Below, one piece after another: positions 1 to 11,213 of a stretch of 64,000 nt of DNA. The notes beneath the pieces were generated by a model, which did not search any database, had not been told where the DNA came from, and saw nothing but the letters and a program-made list of their open reading frames with translations. Origin of the DNA: Phymatolithon calcareum (lineage: Eukaryota > Rhodophyta > Florideophyceae > Hapalidiales); contig OZ345377.1 of the NCBI GenBank assembly GCA_977006965.1, positions 682,001-746,000 of the forward strand, read 5' to 3'. The first letter of the stretch is position 1. Every line of letters begins with the position of its first letter. The position numbers and the translations under genes are program-made.

Positions 1-66
1 TTATATGCGATCTATCTGAACATCGTGATCGAAGGTGTAGTGCATGGTGGAAGATGGCGAATGTAA

Positions 67-179
67 TGACTATCATTGACCCTCTCGACTAGTTGAGATA
101 TACTAATCATTTGATATTCCACTGTTGAATATCAAATGACTAGTATATCTCAACTAGTCGAGAGGATCAATGATAGTCA
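67..179. repeat. 53-bp inverted repeat (hairpin)
   Basis: Arms at 67-119 and 127-179 are reverse complements with two mismatches, separated by a 7-base loop (120-126). No coding frame is involved. It could be a small foldback or MITE-like element, or a hairpin in a transcript. No target-site duplication is obvious. Confidence 0.85.
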
Positions 180-1309
180 GAACAGACTCCAATAAAAGTA
201 GAACTTGATGTTAAACATAGTTTAGGTAGCCATCTCTCCAGCTATTCCACATCTAGTGCTAAAAGTTAGTTCTCCCAGGTCCACAGCGTACTATCGTAGG
301 CAAGTATTCCGACACGAACCTTCTGGGGATTTCCATCATAGAGCTCCCGAATTTAAATGCAAGCTATAACTGGCTTATCGACTGATTACAAACCGAATTT
401 CGTGTTAACTTTCTAGAAACGTGCAGCTCCCATTTTAGCTGCTGTTTAGTACCTTTTGCGTGCGCTCTCCTGGTAGCCTCTCTGCTCCATTTCCTTGTGC
501 CATGAAATATTCCTACTGTGGATGCTTATTTATGAATGCCACCAGGCGAACACAAGAAGCTCGGTGTAGCGCCCGCTGTTATGTCGCTGTCCCAAGGCGG
601 TCTCTTTTTCCTTTCGCGACTGTACGCGGCGCAGTGGACGTCCGTTCGACTAGTCTCCACGCTTATTCTTCTTCGTTTCCTCGAAGGCCCGCGCTCGTGT
701 TCGTCCACAAGATCGCTGGAGTTACCGTATGGAAATCTTCACCGTTTTGTGTTGCAAGTTGCGCTTATCATCTGGACCTAAGTGCTCCTCACGTCGAGCT
801 TCCGAGGCCCTATTCGGCGTAGCCTCGCCCTCGTATCTCATTCATGTGACCGCTTGTGTTCCCGCAAAGCTGTGGAGTGTCCTCCGTGACCTGCATTACC
901 GACTTCGCCCTGGTTCAAGTCGCGTCTATCTCTATTCACCCTCATCTACCTCGTCAAGCTTCTGAAGCCCTCTTCGGCGTAGCCTTGCGCTCGTTTTCTA
1001 CGTTCGCGACCGCTTGCGTTCCCGCAAAGCCATGGAGTACTACGATGGTGGACGCCTATTTTTTCCGCTGGTCTGAGGGTTTTGGTTGCTTGTCTTTCTT
1101 TCCTCCTATTTTGTCTTGCCTCTCCCGCTCTTTTCTTCTCTCTCCTCTCTTGGGCTTTTCTCTCACATGTGGCGTCGGGTTCTTTGGAGCCTGGCGCTAC
1201 ACTCGGCAACTTGCCGAACCTCCGTCACCACGAATCGGCAAAGTCGCTAAAGCGAGCGCATGAAGAAATTGCTTCTTGTTTGCTCCCATCACAATTCGGC
1301 TTTTGGAGG
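180..1309. other. Region with no recognisable gene; one diverged direct repeat
   Basis: Several short overlapping open frames occur on both strands, but none resembles a protein family I know. A diverged direct repeat is visible: 793-878 and 953-1038 match over about 86 bp, at a 160-bp offset, sharing the core ttcggcgtagcc and the end cccgcaaagc. Nothing else is supported. Confidence 0.4.
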
Positions 1310-2110
1310 GGGCTGTCCTCACAGCCTATTTCAAGACCATCGGAGCCGGCGTTGAAGTGTTTTGGAGTACGTGCACCGTTGAACACGGTAAGATTAAACA
1401 AGAGTGCAGTTTGTGCGTTTGAGTGATTTGTCATTGATGGCGATTACAAAGAGCGATATTTTATTACTGAGTCGCACATGAAGTCATATATTCTTGGCAA
1501 TCAAGAACGATGCTCTCAGAAAATGGCTCAGCTAAAGAGAGTGCTTTGCAGAAACTCTATAGCAAGAATTGCAGTTCCCGATCAAGACACTGTGCTTTTT
1601 TACCATTCAACTGCATTGTTATTTTAAAAAAACGATTGTTAAGCATATTGATCAATCCATGTTTAGGAATTGCGAACACTAGCCCGAAATTAAGCTTCAA
1701 ATAAAAACCCATGAAGAAAAACTCGCTGAATCAAGAGTATGTACGTCTTTACCGGCATTAGTTCTTGCTTATCCGAAACACTCATGTAGCTTGCAGAGAA
1801 TTCTAACACGTGATGCTGATTAGTAAACAGTGCATGTTCGGGAACCTCAATTCCAGGGGTACAATTTCCAAAAAGCTCTTTCTTGGGCTAATCCATTTTG
1901 AACTGAGAGCAACGTTCTCGATCGTGAAGAAAATACGACCTCAAGCGCTGCTCTGTATTGTAATATCGCGCTCTGTAATCGCCATCGAGACAAATCACGC
2001 AAACGCACGAACTGCACTGTTGTTTGTTTTTACTGTGTTCAACGGTGTGCGTATTCTCAAATACTTCATCGCCTGCTCCGATGGTCTTGGAATAGGTAGT
2101 GATTATGGGC
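1310..2110. repeat. Foldback element with ~290-bp inverted arms
   Basis: The left arm (about 1310-1600) and right arm (about 1815-2110) are diverged reverse complements, around 80-85 percent by eye in the outer 150 bp and weaker inside. Shared landmarks include the core gttcaacggtg, tccgatggtctt near the outer ends, and the pair gaacgatgctctcag / gaacgttgctctcag inside. About 210 bp of unrelated sequence separates the arms. No transposase is encoded. The structure fits a non-autonomous foldback or long-TIR element. Confidence 0.7.
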
Positions 2111-3836
2111 CCCCGACGCTAGAAATGGCATTGTCATCTCTTGTGATTCCAAAAGCCTGGTTGTTATGAGATCGAGAAAGAAGGAGAGAAAACAATAGTT
2201 TATCATTCGCTCACTGGAGCGAGATTGCAAGTCTTCGACTGACTTTTTCTCCATTCCACTCTATCCATTGGGAGATAACAGATGCTTCACAGTTCCATGT
2301 CGTGTCTTGGATTAGAGCAGACCCACACAGTCATCCGACGAGCATTCTCTGCCTCCTATACGCCCGTTAGAGAAGCTCATCCCTTCGCAGAAACCCTGGG
2401 GGATAATGCGGCGCTCATGGGTGCGAGCATTACAAAGCATAAACATCGTCGACCATTCAAGTTGGTGCGTTTTGTTTAAATGATTCCTTGTCCCTGTTTA
2501 TTGACGCAGGAAAGGTCGCTTGAAGAGCCTTTTAGGTTCAGACCTAGTAGGTCTGTCGACAGGCATTTCGCGAGATGTTGAGAGGCCTGGTGATCTGGGC
2601 CCTCTGTATCAGGACAGTCGTCGTGACTTTGCTATCTCCATAGTGCGAGAAACGTTGGAGGTCTCAATGAGCTTCTCCGTCGGCGCCACAAAGAATATCA
2701 AAAGTGCTTATGGTCCATGGCACATCGGCGATTCGGTCTTAAGCTTCGCGCAGAACTTGAATCACTTAAGTGGAAGGTACGGTTACACACACGCGAGGGT
2801 GGTTATGCGTACGACGGGTATTTGATTGGCCTGACAAGACAGCTGGGCCCTAAACGTGAGTTCAAGTAACGGCATGCAGTCCGGTTGATGGCACCGTCAG
2901 TGCCACTCTCCCGGGTGCTTCAGGGCTGTGTCTAGGGAGCGACATGATGAAGGTCAAAGTAGAAGAACGTTGCGACCACCAAGTTTGAAAGAAGGTGTAC
3001 GAGAAGGTTTGGCACCCTGCGTGCAAAATTGTGGACGTCTGAGGATGGTTGTTCAAGCCTCAATATGTCTGCATGACAATAAGGATGATCGTCAAGACAA
3101 CTGAGTCCAGAATGACAGGATTAACACAGGCCGTGAAACCGAGCGTCCTTTTCCAATGCCTCTCCCCCCGTCCTCGATTGCATTAATTCTTTGACTCTAA
3201 ATTCGCGTCAAACCAGATGTACCTAGTGGTCATAGCCACCTCGCGATACTTCTGCCCTTACTCAAGCCGGGCACATGTCTGCTTTGTCCGTCCCCTTCAC
3301 CTGCCTGACTGAGCATGTTTGAAGTCATCTGCAAGAGCTCGCACTTAGTCGATTTTAGTAGATGATCTTGTATCAAACTCGATAAAATGGATGAAGTGAC
3401 AATCGAGAAGAAGAAGGAGAAATGTATATTTTTATTTTTAAAAGTTACCAAGGCGTAATCTGATGCTTCGGCCAACTTTCCTTGTGTCATGAGATTTTGG
3501 ATGAATTCTGTTTAAAGAGCAGTGTCTATTTCTGTCACTGTAACACGATACAATGGACTATAATAACCCGCCTCTTGGCTCTTTCGGGATCTCGAGGGGG
3601 AAAATTACTCCACTGTCCTGTGGCATGCGGTAATTTCAGATTTGCAAGCAGTCCTTACTTGGCAATAGCCTGAAAACTTGGTCAAGAACTCGTCGAGTGC
3701 TCAATTAATCCAGGAGCTGTCCTCTGTTACAATCTAGAAGACATGAGAGAGGAAACATGATGAGAATGCCGGTAATCATCGAGTGAAATTCAGAAACAAA
3801 AATAAGCCAATGACTGAATAGTACGAGCGCTTTCCT
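2111..3836. other. Unassigned region
   Basis: No complete gene is recognised. A plus-strand stretch open from about 2628 to 2870 encodes a basic, helix-rich peptide (it includes RRRHKEYQKCLW and REGGYAYDGYLIGL) that looks protein-like. It has no start codon of its own, and a possible acceptor (tttattgacgcag, ending at 2510) lies upstream. It may be a decayed exon or transposon fragment; I cannot assign it. The rest of the interval holds only short frames. Confidence 0.25.
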
Positions 3837-4199
3837 CTAATTACATGAAACTGTATGCCACCGATTCGCAAGAATATTCGGCATTGGCCATGACACAGGT
3901 ACATTCCTTGCATTCGCCGTGGTTAGATCTAATGTCATTCGATAATTTGCTGGTGCTTCTTTGGGTACCATTAGGGGTACCGAGGCCCACGTGGCCCTTG
4001 AGTTAGGAGCAGTAAACCCGTCCTCCTGTAGCTTGGACATATATTTGAACATGAAATCGCGTTGATCTGCTTTGTATCGCCTCTGCTTACATATCAATGG
4101 TGCAGTGCCGGGTTTCAATACGACTTTCATCGGCTCGACCTTAGCAGGCAGGTCATTTCCAAGGCGTAATCTGAAAACATATCGATGCGTTTCTAGCAT
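3837..4199 (-). pseudogene. Ty3/gypsy reverse transcriptase, N-terminal fragment
   Basis: The 120-residue frame carries the entry region of a Ty3/gypsy RT. It contains a P-x-K-V-V-L-K-P-G-T-A-P stretch, then SKLQEDGFTAPNSRATWASVP (the usual L...G.I..S.S.WaSP segment), PLMVPKE, and a YRMTLDLTTANARN stretch matching the R-x-x-x-D-x-R-x-x-N region. It ends at PMPNI, before the catalytic palm motifs, and runs into a stop. The frame was joined to the protease fragment upstream before a small insertion (4207-4269) broke it. Confidence 0.8.
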
Positions 4200-4206
4200 C
4201 TCACTT

Positions 4207-4269
4207 GAGCAAGTTTAGGCGTTAACTTAAAAATTGACGTCATCTGCAATAAAGAAAGAAAGAAAGAAA
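4207..4269 (+). mobile_element. 63-bp retroposed insertion with 11-bp target-site duplication
   Basis: The 11-mer gcatctcactt occurs at 4196-4206 and again at 4270-4280, flanking a 63-bp segment that ends on the plus strand in an A-rich tail of AAAG repeats. A direct flanking duplication plus an A-rich simple tail is the hallmark of target-primed retroposition, as in a SINE or 5'-truncated LINE. Insert plus duplication is 74 bp, not a multiple of three. It therefore shifts the frame between the protease and RT fragments of the host element, which dates it as younger than that element. Confidence 0.65.
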
Positions 4270-4280
4270 GCATCTCACTT

Positions 4281-4840
4281 AACGTCTCCTGTCCAGATTT
4301 TGTCCTCCCTTCTTCCCCTGCTTTAGTCACCATTTTGGCCAGAGCTTCGCCCATCTCTTCCTTGGCATCTGTACCCAAGTCCAACCAATCTTCATCGCTG
4401 TCAGATCTGTCATCGTAATCATAAGCTGTCTTGTCGGAATGATATACTCCATCTGACACAATTCTGGAAATAGATCCTTCAAGATACTGCTTTTCATCAA
4501 TAAGATCATTAGCTTGCAGAACACCTTCATAACGATCACATGCTGCTTCAAGGACACCTTTTGTGTCCAGTCCAAGTGCTACGAGTATTGGTCGTCCAAG
4601 CAGAGGCTCCATAGCCTCTTGATTTGTAACCTGCCACACCAATTCTCCTATTGTTAGCGTTTTTGCACGACGGATGAAGAGTTCTGTCGTAACCTTCACC
4701 TCCTTATTGCAGGAGAAATAGATAGGTTCCTTCTCTGAATTGGTTGCTGCTGCCAATCCATATTTGCGTTCATTTTGGACCGTCTTTGTTTCAATTCGGG
4801 CCCCGGTTTCCATCAACTTTGCATAAAGGTTCGGAGGCAT
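4281..4840 (-). pseudogene. Retropepsin-like fragment of the Ty3/gypsy element
   Basis: The frame starts at an ATG (4838-4840) and reads 187 residues before entering the 63-bp insertion. Residues 11-15 (METGA) may be a changed D-T-G-A active site. About 70 residues later LLGRPILVALGLD matches the conserved C-terminal hydrophobic-G-R strand of retropepsins. The following acidic stretch (about residues 140-180, rich in D and E) looks like the linker to RT. Loss of the catalytic Asp would mean an inactive protease, but the start of the domain is uncertain. Confidence 0.65.
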
Positions 4841-5115
4841 CAGATTGATATCTTAACCAGCATCCGCGCATATCATTCTTGTCTCCACTCCCCCAAATCT
4901 TGGCTTGATGAGTGCGATATTTTTGGATACTCGTCGCTGTTTTGGCTCGACACTTTCTTCAAACCTTTCTGGTTCTTTTCTTCTTCTTGTGTGCCTCCAG
5001 TATCCGTTTCTTCTCATCATTCTCGCAATCTTCCCAGTCGCTTAGAAAGTGCTTTTTCATTGTCTTACATGGAAGATTAAGACATAGGGAATCCATTCTT
5101 TGGTTTCGCGTCCAC

Positions 5116-5511
5116 TTAGGACCCAGATGTTTGCGTCTTCTTCGGTGCTGATGGTGTATCCTTAGGGCGCATGGCTTCTGTCCTTTGGGATATCTCAGCT
5201 TCCTTGCACAATAAATTGATATAGGCTCTGAGGTCCTCCTTCAATCCTTGCTGATATTCGAGGTGCCTACTAGCCATTACCTTCTTCAAATTTGTTCGGA
5301 ATACCTTATCCTGCATGAGGGCTATGGTTTTCTTCGGATTATATTGCTTGCAGCTCGGGTACCCAACTTCTTCTAATCTTGAGAAGAAAATTGACGAAAA
5401 CTCCAGAATCCTTGCCTCCGCTTCTACGACGTGCATTGGCATTCGAAGACTGTGTAGAGGCTTCTCTATGATTCCCGGGTGTACCTCTTCGTCCTCATTC
5501 TTCTGCACCAA
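5116..5511 (-). pseudogene. Gag-like fragment, C-terminal part
   Basis: A 131-residue frame without its own ATG (first codon TTG after an upstream stop) encodes a charged helical peptide, including GYPSCKQYNPKKTIALM and a basic Q/K-rich segment. The position between the gag N-terminal piece and the protease, on the same strand, supports gag. No CCHC knuckle is visible, so the identification rests on context. Confidence 0.5.
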
Positions 5512-5565
5512 ACCTTCAATAAACTATTGAATGTTCTTCGGTGTCAGTGCTCCAGCTGTTTTAGT

Positions 5566-5850
5566 TCATGATGTGTCATTGAGCTTCCCTAGGAAGAACA
5601 TGGACTCGAGAAGGTTCCTGTCTATTGACACCTTGTAAGATGCCACCATCATCGACGGGACTTCCTTAGTCTTCTCGTTGATCTCATCTTCGTACCGTTT
5701 CCTCTCCTTCAAAAACCTTGTCACAACTTTTGGGTCGAGACTCCGTAATATCGGGTGCCGAACGGGTTGGCATCGTGCGGCTTTTGGTTGCCGATCAGTG
5801 AGTTGCGTCGACGATAGACTTCCACTTTCCATTGTTCGATGGTCATCCAT
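5566..5850 (-). pseudogene. Gag-like fragment, N-terminal part
   Basis: The frame opens at an ATG (5848-5850) and encodes 94 residues, including DPKVVTRFLKERKRYEDEI. This resembles the start of gag proteins of algal and oomycete Ty3/gypsy elements. It stops just after GKLNDTS and is followed in another frame by the second gag piece. The 130-bp leader upstream (5851-5983) leads to a candidate primer-binding site. Confidence 0.5.
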
Positions 5851-5968
5851 TTCAAATCAAACTTGAATAATCTTCCTCTTAAAATTCAGACATTCTCCTG
5901 CAGGAAAGAAATTTCTGTAATCACTGGGAGCGGAAAGACGAGGTTGGGTTATCTTGAAAAGGGGTGAT

Positions 5969-5983
5969 CTCTCACTGATACGA
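5969..5983 (-). other. Candidate tRNA primer-binding site of the Ty3/gypsy element
   Basis: Read on the minus strand this is tcgtatcagtgagag, close to the usual initiator-Met primer-binding core (TGGTATCAG) and about 120 bp upstream of the gag ATG. Bases 5984-5985 (TG on the plus strand, CA on the minus strand) would be the inner LTR end. No matching 3' LTR is visible, so this stays tentative. Confidence 0.2.
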
Positions 5984-5989
5984 TGCCTC

Positions 5990-7610
5990 AGTCTAAGATG
6001 CGATCAAGATCGCGGCTTAAATAAGGGCGGGGGCGAGCATTTGCACGCCCTGCAAAAAGGGCGGGACACTAACTAACACTAGACTAATAGTACGTTGAAT
6101 GTTAGTCGGTGTCTTCGATTAATCCGTTGGTTCCTCTTAGAAGAGTCATTTAACCATATTGTATCGGCAGTGTCGGTGGATAGATCGCAAGGAGCCGTTA
6201 TAGAGCTCCTAGGTCGATGGTGACAGTGTCGTTCATTACACCCCTGTATCATTGCGTGTCCACATGTTTCTAGTGTGCATTTCCTTATTGCACTGAATAT
6301 ACCACTTTCGCGCGAACCCCAATATTAGGAATACCAACTGTAGGGTACTGCATTGGAACATTACGTAAGCTTAAGTGATATTATTATTTTCCTTGTGCTC
6401 TTCACGAAATACCATAAAAGGCCGCAATACTCTGCTTCCATCTTAGTCGGAGGCAGGCAAGTCATAAACAACTACCATCCAAACCTGGTTCAACACGATA
6501 CCGAGGGATAATGTCCTTGGCCTTGGACCTCGACGAGAATACTCCAGCTCCAAAGTTTCTAATGGCAAGAAAACATAACCAGTCTCAATACCAGGCACGA
6601 AACTGAAATTTCGCCACATTTCAAACGCTTGAGGGACGACGGAGAGTTTTAATATTGTCACCAATGCATCTGCAGGCGCTGAAGTCAGCACTTCTACTTA
6701 CTGTTATCGGAACAAAAAGCATGCAAACAAAGTTTCCGAACACAGCTTCTGATCCCAAAGAGAGACCTCGAGGTGGAGGACAAGTCGGCTTGACATGGAA
6801 ATCTACTTTTTCTTTTGTTTATGTCTCAAAAAGGAAGAAAACGAGTCCCAAGGTGTGTGAATACTCGTGAGGGAGGCAAATTCCATCGATTCCTACCTTA
6901 CCAATAATCGCGATGCTGAGCGTGGAAGTGTTCTGCCATATCTCACTGTTTCTATGGACGTTCCTATTCACAAAGTACTGTCACCCTAAGGATCATCCTC
7001 TTAATCATTGCTTTGGGGAAACGGAGGCACTGATTGAAGAGCATAGTTGCAGCGGCAGTGACTGATCGGAGTGCGTCACGACAGCGTACGTTGGGGAACT
7101 TTCACCAATGACCCTTGTGCCTTTCTCGAATTACTGAACCGCGTGTGCCCATTGCATGCCTTCTGTCAGAAGTCCTCGCGCAGGACTTGCGATCCTGCCA
7201 AGAACTTATTTACTGGACGTGTACACCTATTTCGTTATATAATCACTTTAGAATAGACTTCTAACTGTAACTGCCCCATGAGAATCGTGCTATGCTCCTT
7301 TCTCAAATACCCTCCCTGTGGATACACCTGTAAGCTCTATCTACGTACATCAGGATGGTCGCCTCGTCCCTAAGCATCGTTCATGCCGTCGCTTGCATCC
7401 TACATTGTGCCCTACTATTTTGCGCGCACAACCGAATATCAGTCACAACATCTCTCTCAATTTCTGACCATTCATCAGTAGCAGGCCCCGTCCGCTGTTC
7501 AGCGTATTGTTTGTCTGTGATTCCCTTCACTCGGGGGGTTCGGAACATTGTGCACGCGACAAAAACAGTTTGTTCGGGGTCTTCATCTTGTTCTTCCCCG
7601 CGACACTAAT
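5990..7610. other. Possible LTR remnant, then no recognised gene
   Basis: The first few hundred bases lie where the 5' LTR of the minus-strand Ty3/gypsy element should be, but the second LTR is missing and the limits cannot be set. Beyond about 6300 only short open frames occur. The longest minus-strand one (6443-6691) encodes an unfamiliar 82-residue peptide. I cannot support a gene here. Confidence 0.3.
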
Positions 7611-9122
7611 ATGGAACTGAATGAATCGCAACCTGTTCTGTGCTACGCGGAAAAAGTCCTGGCCGAAAACTCTTACCTCTCCAAACTTCATGATGCCGCC
7701 CTCCATAATGTTCTTCGACACCTCAGTGCCCGTCCGCGTTACGAAGATTGGCATAACAACGTTTCTCCCGAAGATGTTCTAAGTGTCCTGCGAAGCGGCG
7801 GGTCACTTTCTTCTTGCGCAAGAAGCGAGTTTATTCATTTGCATGCGAGCCCAACGCTGCAGACAAATACCATGCACGCATTGCATGTGGAAATCAAGAA
7901 CAAGGACGATAGGAACATTTTCGAAGAGTTGCTAGCTGAACTCGCACCAACGCTGCAGTGCTTTACTTTCTCTTATGCCAAAAACCCGCGGGAATTCAAC
8001 ATACTTGAGTCTTGCAAGCGGTGCGTCTCTCTTCGATACCTGTACATAGGTCTCGGCTTCAATATGCGCGACTTTCGGGAGCTACTGAGGGCATGCAGCG
8101 GAAATCTTCGCGAACTGGTTATTGTGGGTCGTCGACTCAGTTCCAAAAGTATCAAAGCTATAGCAGATCATTGCACAGGGCTCATGAAATTTAAAGTTTG
8201 GCACGTGCATGCCGGCCTGGTTTCTGTATGGAAAACGATTGGACCCAGTTTAGTTGACTTGGCCATCAGCATGGACAGGACTAATTGCAGCTTGTCCAAT
8301 ACACTGAACGTAATAGTCGAGATTACGTTCTACTGCGTCAAAGTACGCTCACTAGAAGTCCATGGTTCTAATTATACGCCGAGAGGTCGGGAAGCCCCTG
8401 CTCTTCTTGTTCAATTCTGCGAGCAGTTTAGCTCGCAGTTGACGTCCCTCAAGATTTCTGAGCCTGCATTCTGTCTGTATCCCGCACAGATCGGTAATAT
8501 TTTGGACGCATGTCCTGATCTTCTCGTCGATGCATTCTTTAATTTACGTCATGGACAGTTGGAAATCTTCAGAGATCGTGTTCGTGCTCTCCGCATCACG
8601 GGAGAGTATGTTCCAGATGGTGAAGAGGCCGGGGAAGCGGTATCGAATCTCCAAGAGTTAAGCATGACGCATATTCATCGCAGCAAATTTAACAAGTTTC
8701 TGTGGCTGTTCTCGTCCATGCCCAAGCCTGACCTGAAAGCTTTGCACGTTCGATGGATTTACAAGCCTGCATCAGAGGAAGAAGAAAATTCATTTGATTT
8801 GCTCGCTCGGCTTGTCACCAGTCTAGAAGTCTTAACCGTTGAATGCGCCAGTATGCTCCCTCAGGAATATCAACGCATAGCCATAGCAAATCAGGGATTG
8901 AAGCGCGTATCAATTTCCCACTGCGATAAACGTACCCCTCGACCAGAGCCTGCGATAGCCAGTTGTGTTGAAGATTTTTCGCACTGCCCAATCCTGGTGG
9001 AGCTTGTTCTCAACAGCAATGTCCCACCGAGGGAGCCACAAAGTATTGCTGAGGCATGTGTTGCTTTTCGTGGTAGAGGAGTTGACATCTTTATCTGTGG
9101 TAGACAGTACAGTTGTAGATAA
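7611..9122 (+). CDS. F-box-like / leucine-rich-repeat-like protein (family member 1)
   Basis: Encodes 503 residues from the ATG at 7611; the frame is open upstream to 7548 but without an ATG, and the relatives at 11375 and 13792-15369 begin a similar distance before the shared motif. The N-terminal helix pair (NSYLSKLHDAALHNVLRHLSARP) looks like an F-box or F-box-like domain. The rest contains irregular leucine-rich repeats such as CSGNLRELVIVGRRL and CTGLMKFKVW, and ends with the family signature GVDIFICGRQY. By analogy with F-box/LRR proteins it could be the substrate receptor of an SCF-type ubiquitin ligase; no residue proves this. It belongs to a local family of three genes plus remnants. 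No intron or membrane segment is seen. Confidence 0.8.
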   Translation: MELNESQPVLCYAEKVLAENSYLSKLHDAALHNVLRHLSARPRYEDWHNNVSPEDVLSVLRSGGSLSSCARSEFIHLHASPTLQTNTMHALHVEIKNKDDRNIFEELLAELAPTLQCFTFSYAKNPREFNILESCKRCVSLRYLYIGLGFNMRDFRELLRACSGNLRELVIVGRRLSSKSIKAIADHCTGLMKFKVWHVHAGLVSVWKTIGPSLVDLAISMDRTNCSLSNTLNVIVEITFYCVKVRSLEVHGSNYTPRGREAPALLVQFCEQFSSQLTSLKISEPAFCLYPAQIGNILDACPDLLVDAFFNLRHGQLEIFRDRVRALRITGEYVPDGEEAGEAVSNLQELSMTHIHRSKFNKFLWLFSSMPKPDLKALHVRWIYKPASEEEENSFDLLARLVTSLEVLTVECASMLPQEYQRIAIANQGLKRVSISHCDKRTPRPEPAIASCVEDFSHCPILVELVLNSNVPPREPQSIAEACVAFRGRGVDIFICGRQYSCR

Positions 9123-11213
9123 AGAAACAACATAGTGGTACAATCTATAAAGGCAGTCGCGATATCCGCGGATGTTTCCTGGTGCATGGAAACAATCTTG
9201 AATACGCTGGTGAAGAGTACAGTAGTGCACAACAAGATTCCTCTGAACGGTCAGGAGGGCGAAACCTGTCATTGTCGTGGCCGAACATTCGCTCGGAGCG
9301 CTGAGGAGCTAGGATTTCCAAAATTAAGGAAAATCTCCATACACTTGCATGAGAACGGCGTACAACCGCAGTGTCGAGGAGTCGACGGTAACACGCCGCC
9401 AGCTTCTGTCATCTACTTTTCCGCTGTCGACAAACTCTTTTCAAAATGCACTGCATCATAAACGGGGCTTCTTGATTCGCGACAGCGTTGGATCGACTGG
9501 CCATGTAGGGGCTAGTGTCTGTACTTCTCTCGCCTATCAGCAGGTCTTGAAGATTCAACTGATTTGAGGCCTTCTAGCGACGGTCGGCAAATCGCTCGTG
9601 CAACGACGCAGACGGTACACCAGCCAGCTCTGCTTCCTACCAAAGCATACTTATGGTACTCTAGAGTCCCGTGCGCCAAAGCGCTATTATCGACTGCACG
9701 AACCAGGGACAGGGTGCCGCGTTCAAACACGTACATGTGGGCCGGTTATTATAACAAAGCATCACTTTGCCTTTTAGCAGCGAGACCTTAGACGCGGGAG
9801 TCGGTTTCCATATACTCATTTGGTGGCGCACTGGAGGTCGCCGTGTGCGTCTGTCGCACTTGGTATTGCTCAACGGAGGCAATGGTATTGCCATGCGATC
9901 GGGCTTCCCTGCAATGCCATAGTGAAAACGCTTCGCCGACCGGATGGCGTTCTCAAAAATGGCACATCCTTGTGGCTGCATTTGCGCTGTGTCCCGTATT
10001 TACATGCAGTATTTAGTCGTTCATCGTCATCTACCATCAAGATACATTTAGCGACGAGGTTAGACTTCCTTAGACGGTCGATCAAAGGTCAACAAAAGGA
10101 TTGCCGGTAGTGCGATAAGATACAGACAGCGAGCAATTCGAAAGCAGGATTGAATTCTTGCGAGAAATGTAGAACCCATCAATTCTGCATTTGACCACCA
10201 CTGTCAAAATGAACGACGAAAGCGAATTTGCAAAAGCCTTGTACACACTGCCTGCGGGCGGTGTTCGTTTTTTTGAAGATTCTACGATATGTGCAGACCA
10301 AAATCTTGAAATTACATGCCGCTGCGCGATATCCAGATGACCTCCGCGAGGCCGCACCGTCGCCTTATTCGATCGTACGTTTGAGTAGAAAATTCGGCGC
10401 GGCGCATGACGTGACAGCATAATAGAGCGCGATAGCGATCGTGTGCCAAGAGCAACTTGGTGCATGAAAATAATGGCGGGACTGTAGGCAGAGACAGCGG
10501 CGGTAGCAGGTTACCACGTGTGGTGAAACACCGTCGTCATGCATGGCGGCTCGAGCCAGCTCGAGCATCCCCCCAGGTACGCACCGAGGGCGGCAGGATA
10601 TCACAGTCTGTTCGATTAGGGATAAAGAAAAGAGAACGCAACACGTCCTGAAAATGGGTGGTCTTTCCAACCGCTTTGGGGGGAACGGAAGTGGTGACGA
10701 CGAGAACAAAAATGAACGGACAGCGCAAACTGGCATTCATCATTTCCTCCATTACGACGGCTTGATTCTTGACGGTAATTATTCGGACGCCTTGACTGCA
10801 GGGCATCGGCCATGGCAACGACGGGCTTGGCAATACTTTTCCACAGGTCGTGCACCGGGTCCCGCAAAGCGACCTGTTGTTTCCATGAGCTACTAAGAGC
10901 TCGAGAGTTCCCTTGGTGAAAATAAGAAACGTTCATCAATGTTGTAAGGACGACGTTTTATTTCAGCCATTCCGTAGCCATGTCTCTCACGTCCGACCCG
11001 TTAGTCCATCACCGTGCAACTTATATCGCCACTTCTTCATGCATTATCGGTATGCAATAAAGAACGCCGCACTTTCGCGCTTTTTAGCAGTCATGCCCAT
11101 GCACTGCATGCTTGCCTCGTGTTCCTCTAGACAAGGATGATCTGCTGTAAACTTCTTGTATCCTGCGGTACGTTCCGGAGATAGCTTCTCTGGCACCTCG
11201 CTGCCGAAAATGA
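9123..11213. other. Intergenic region without recognised gene
   Basis: Many short frames overlap on both strands, the densest at 10537-10939 where frames of 98 to 117 codons are open on both strands. None resembles a known protein, and none has a start context or repeated copy elsewhere in the window that would support it. No RNA gene is apparent. Confidence 0.35.

Larger units (their letters stand above)
3837..5850 (-). mobile_element. Degenerate Ty3/gypsy-type LTR retrotransposon remnant
   Basis: Read on the minus strand, four consecutive fragments appear in canonical order: gag N-terminus (5566-5850), gag C-terminal part (5116-5511), retropepsin-like (4281-4840) and the start of reverse transcriptase (3837-4199). 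Stops and frame changes separate the fragments, and nothing after the RT N-terminus (no YxDD, RNase H or integrase) is present downstream. The element is therefore inactive and truncated at its 3' end. The protease-before-RT order and the RT sequence type indicate Ty3/gypsy rather than Ty1/copia. Confidence 0.8.

Noticed and set aside
2520-2825. 101-codon plus-strand frame
   Set aside because: It overlaps another, more protein-like open stretch (2628-2870) in a different frame, and neither matches a family.
10537-10939. Overlapping frames of about 100 codons on both strands
   Set aside because: No family, no copy elsewhere, and mutually overlapping; probably chance openness.
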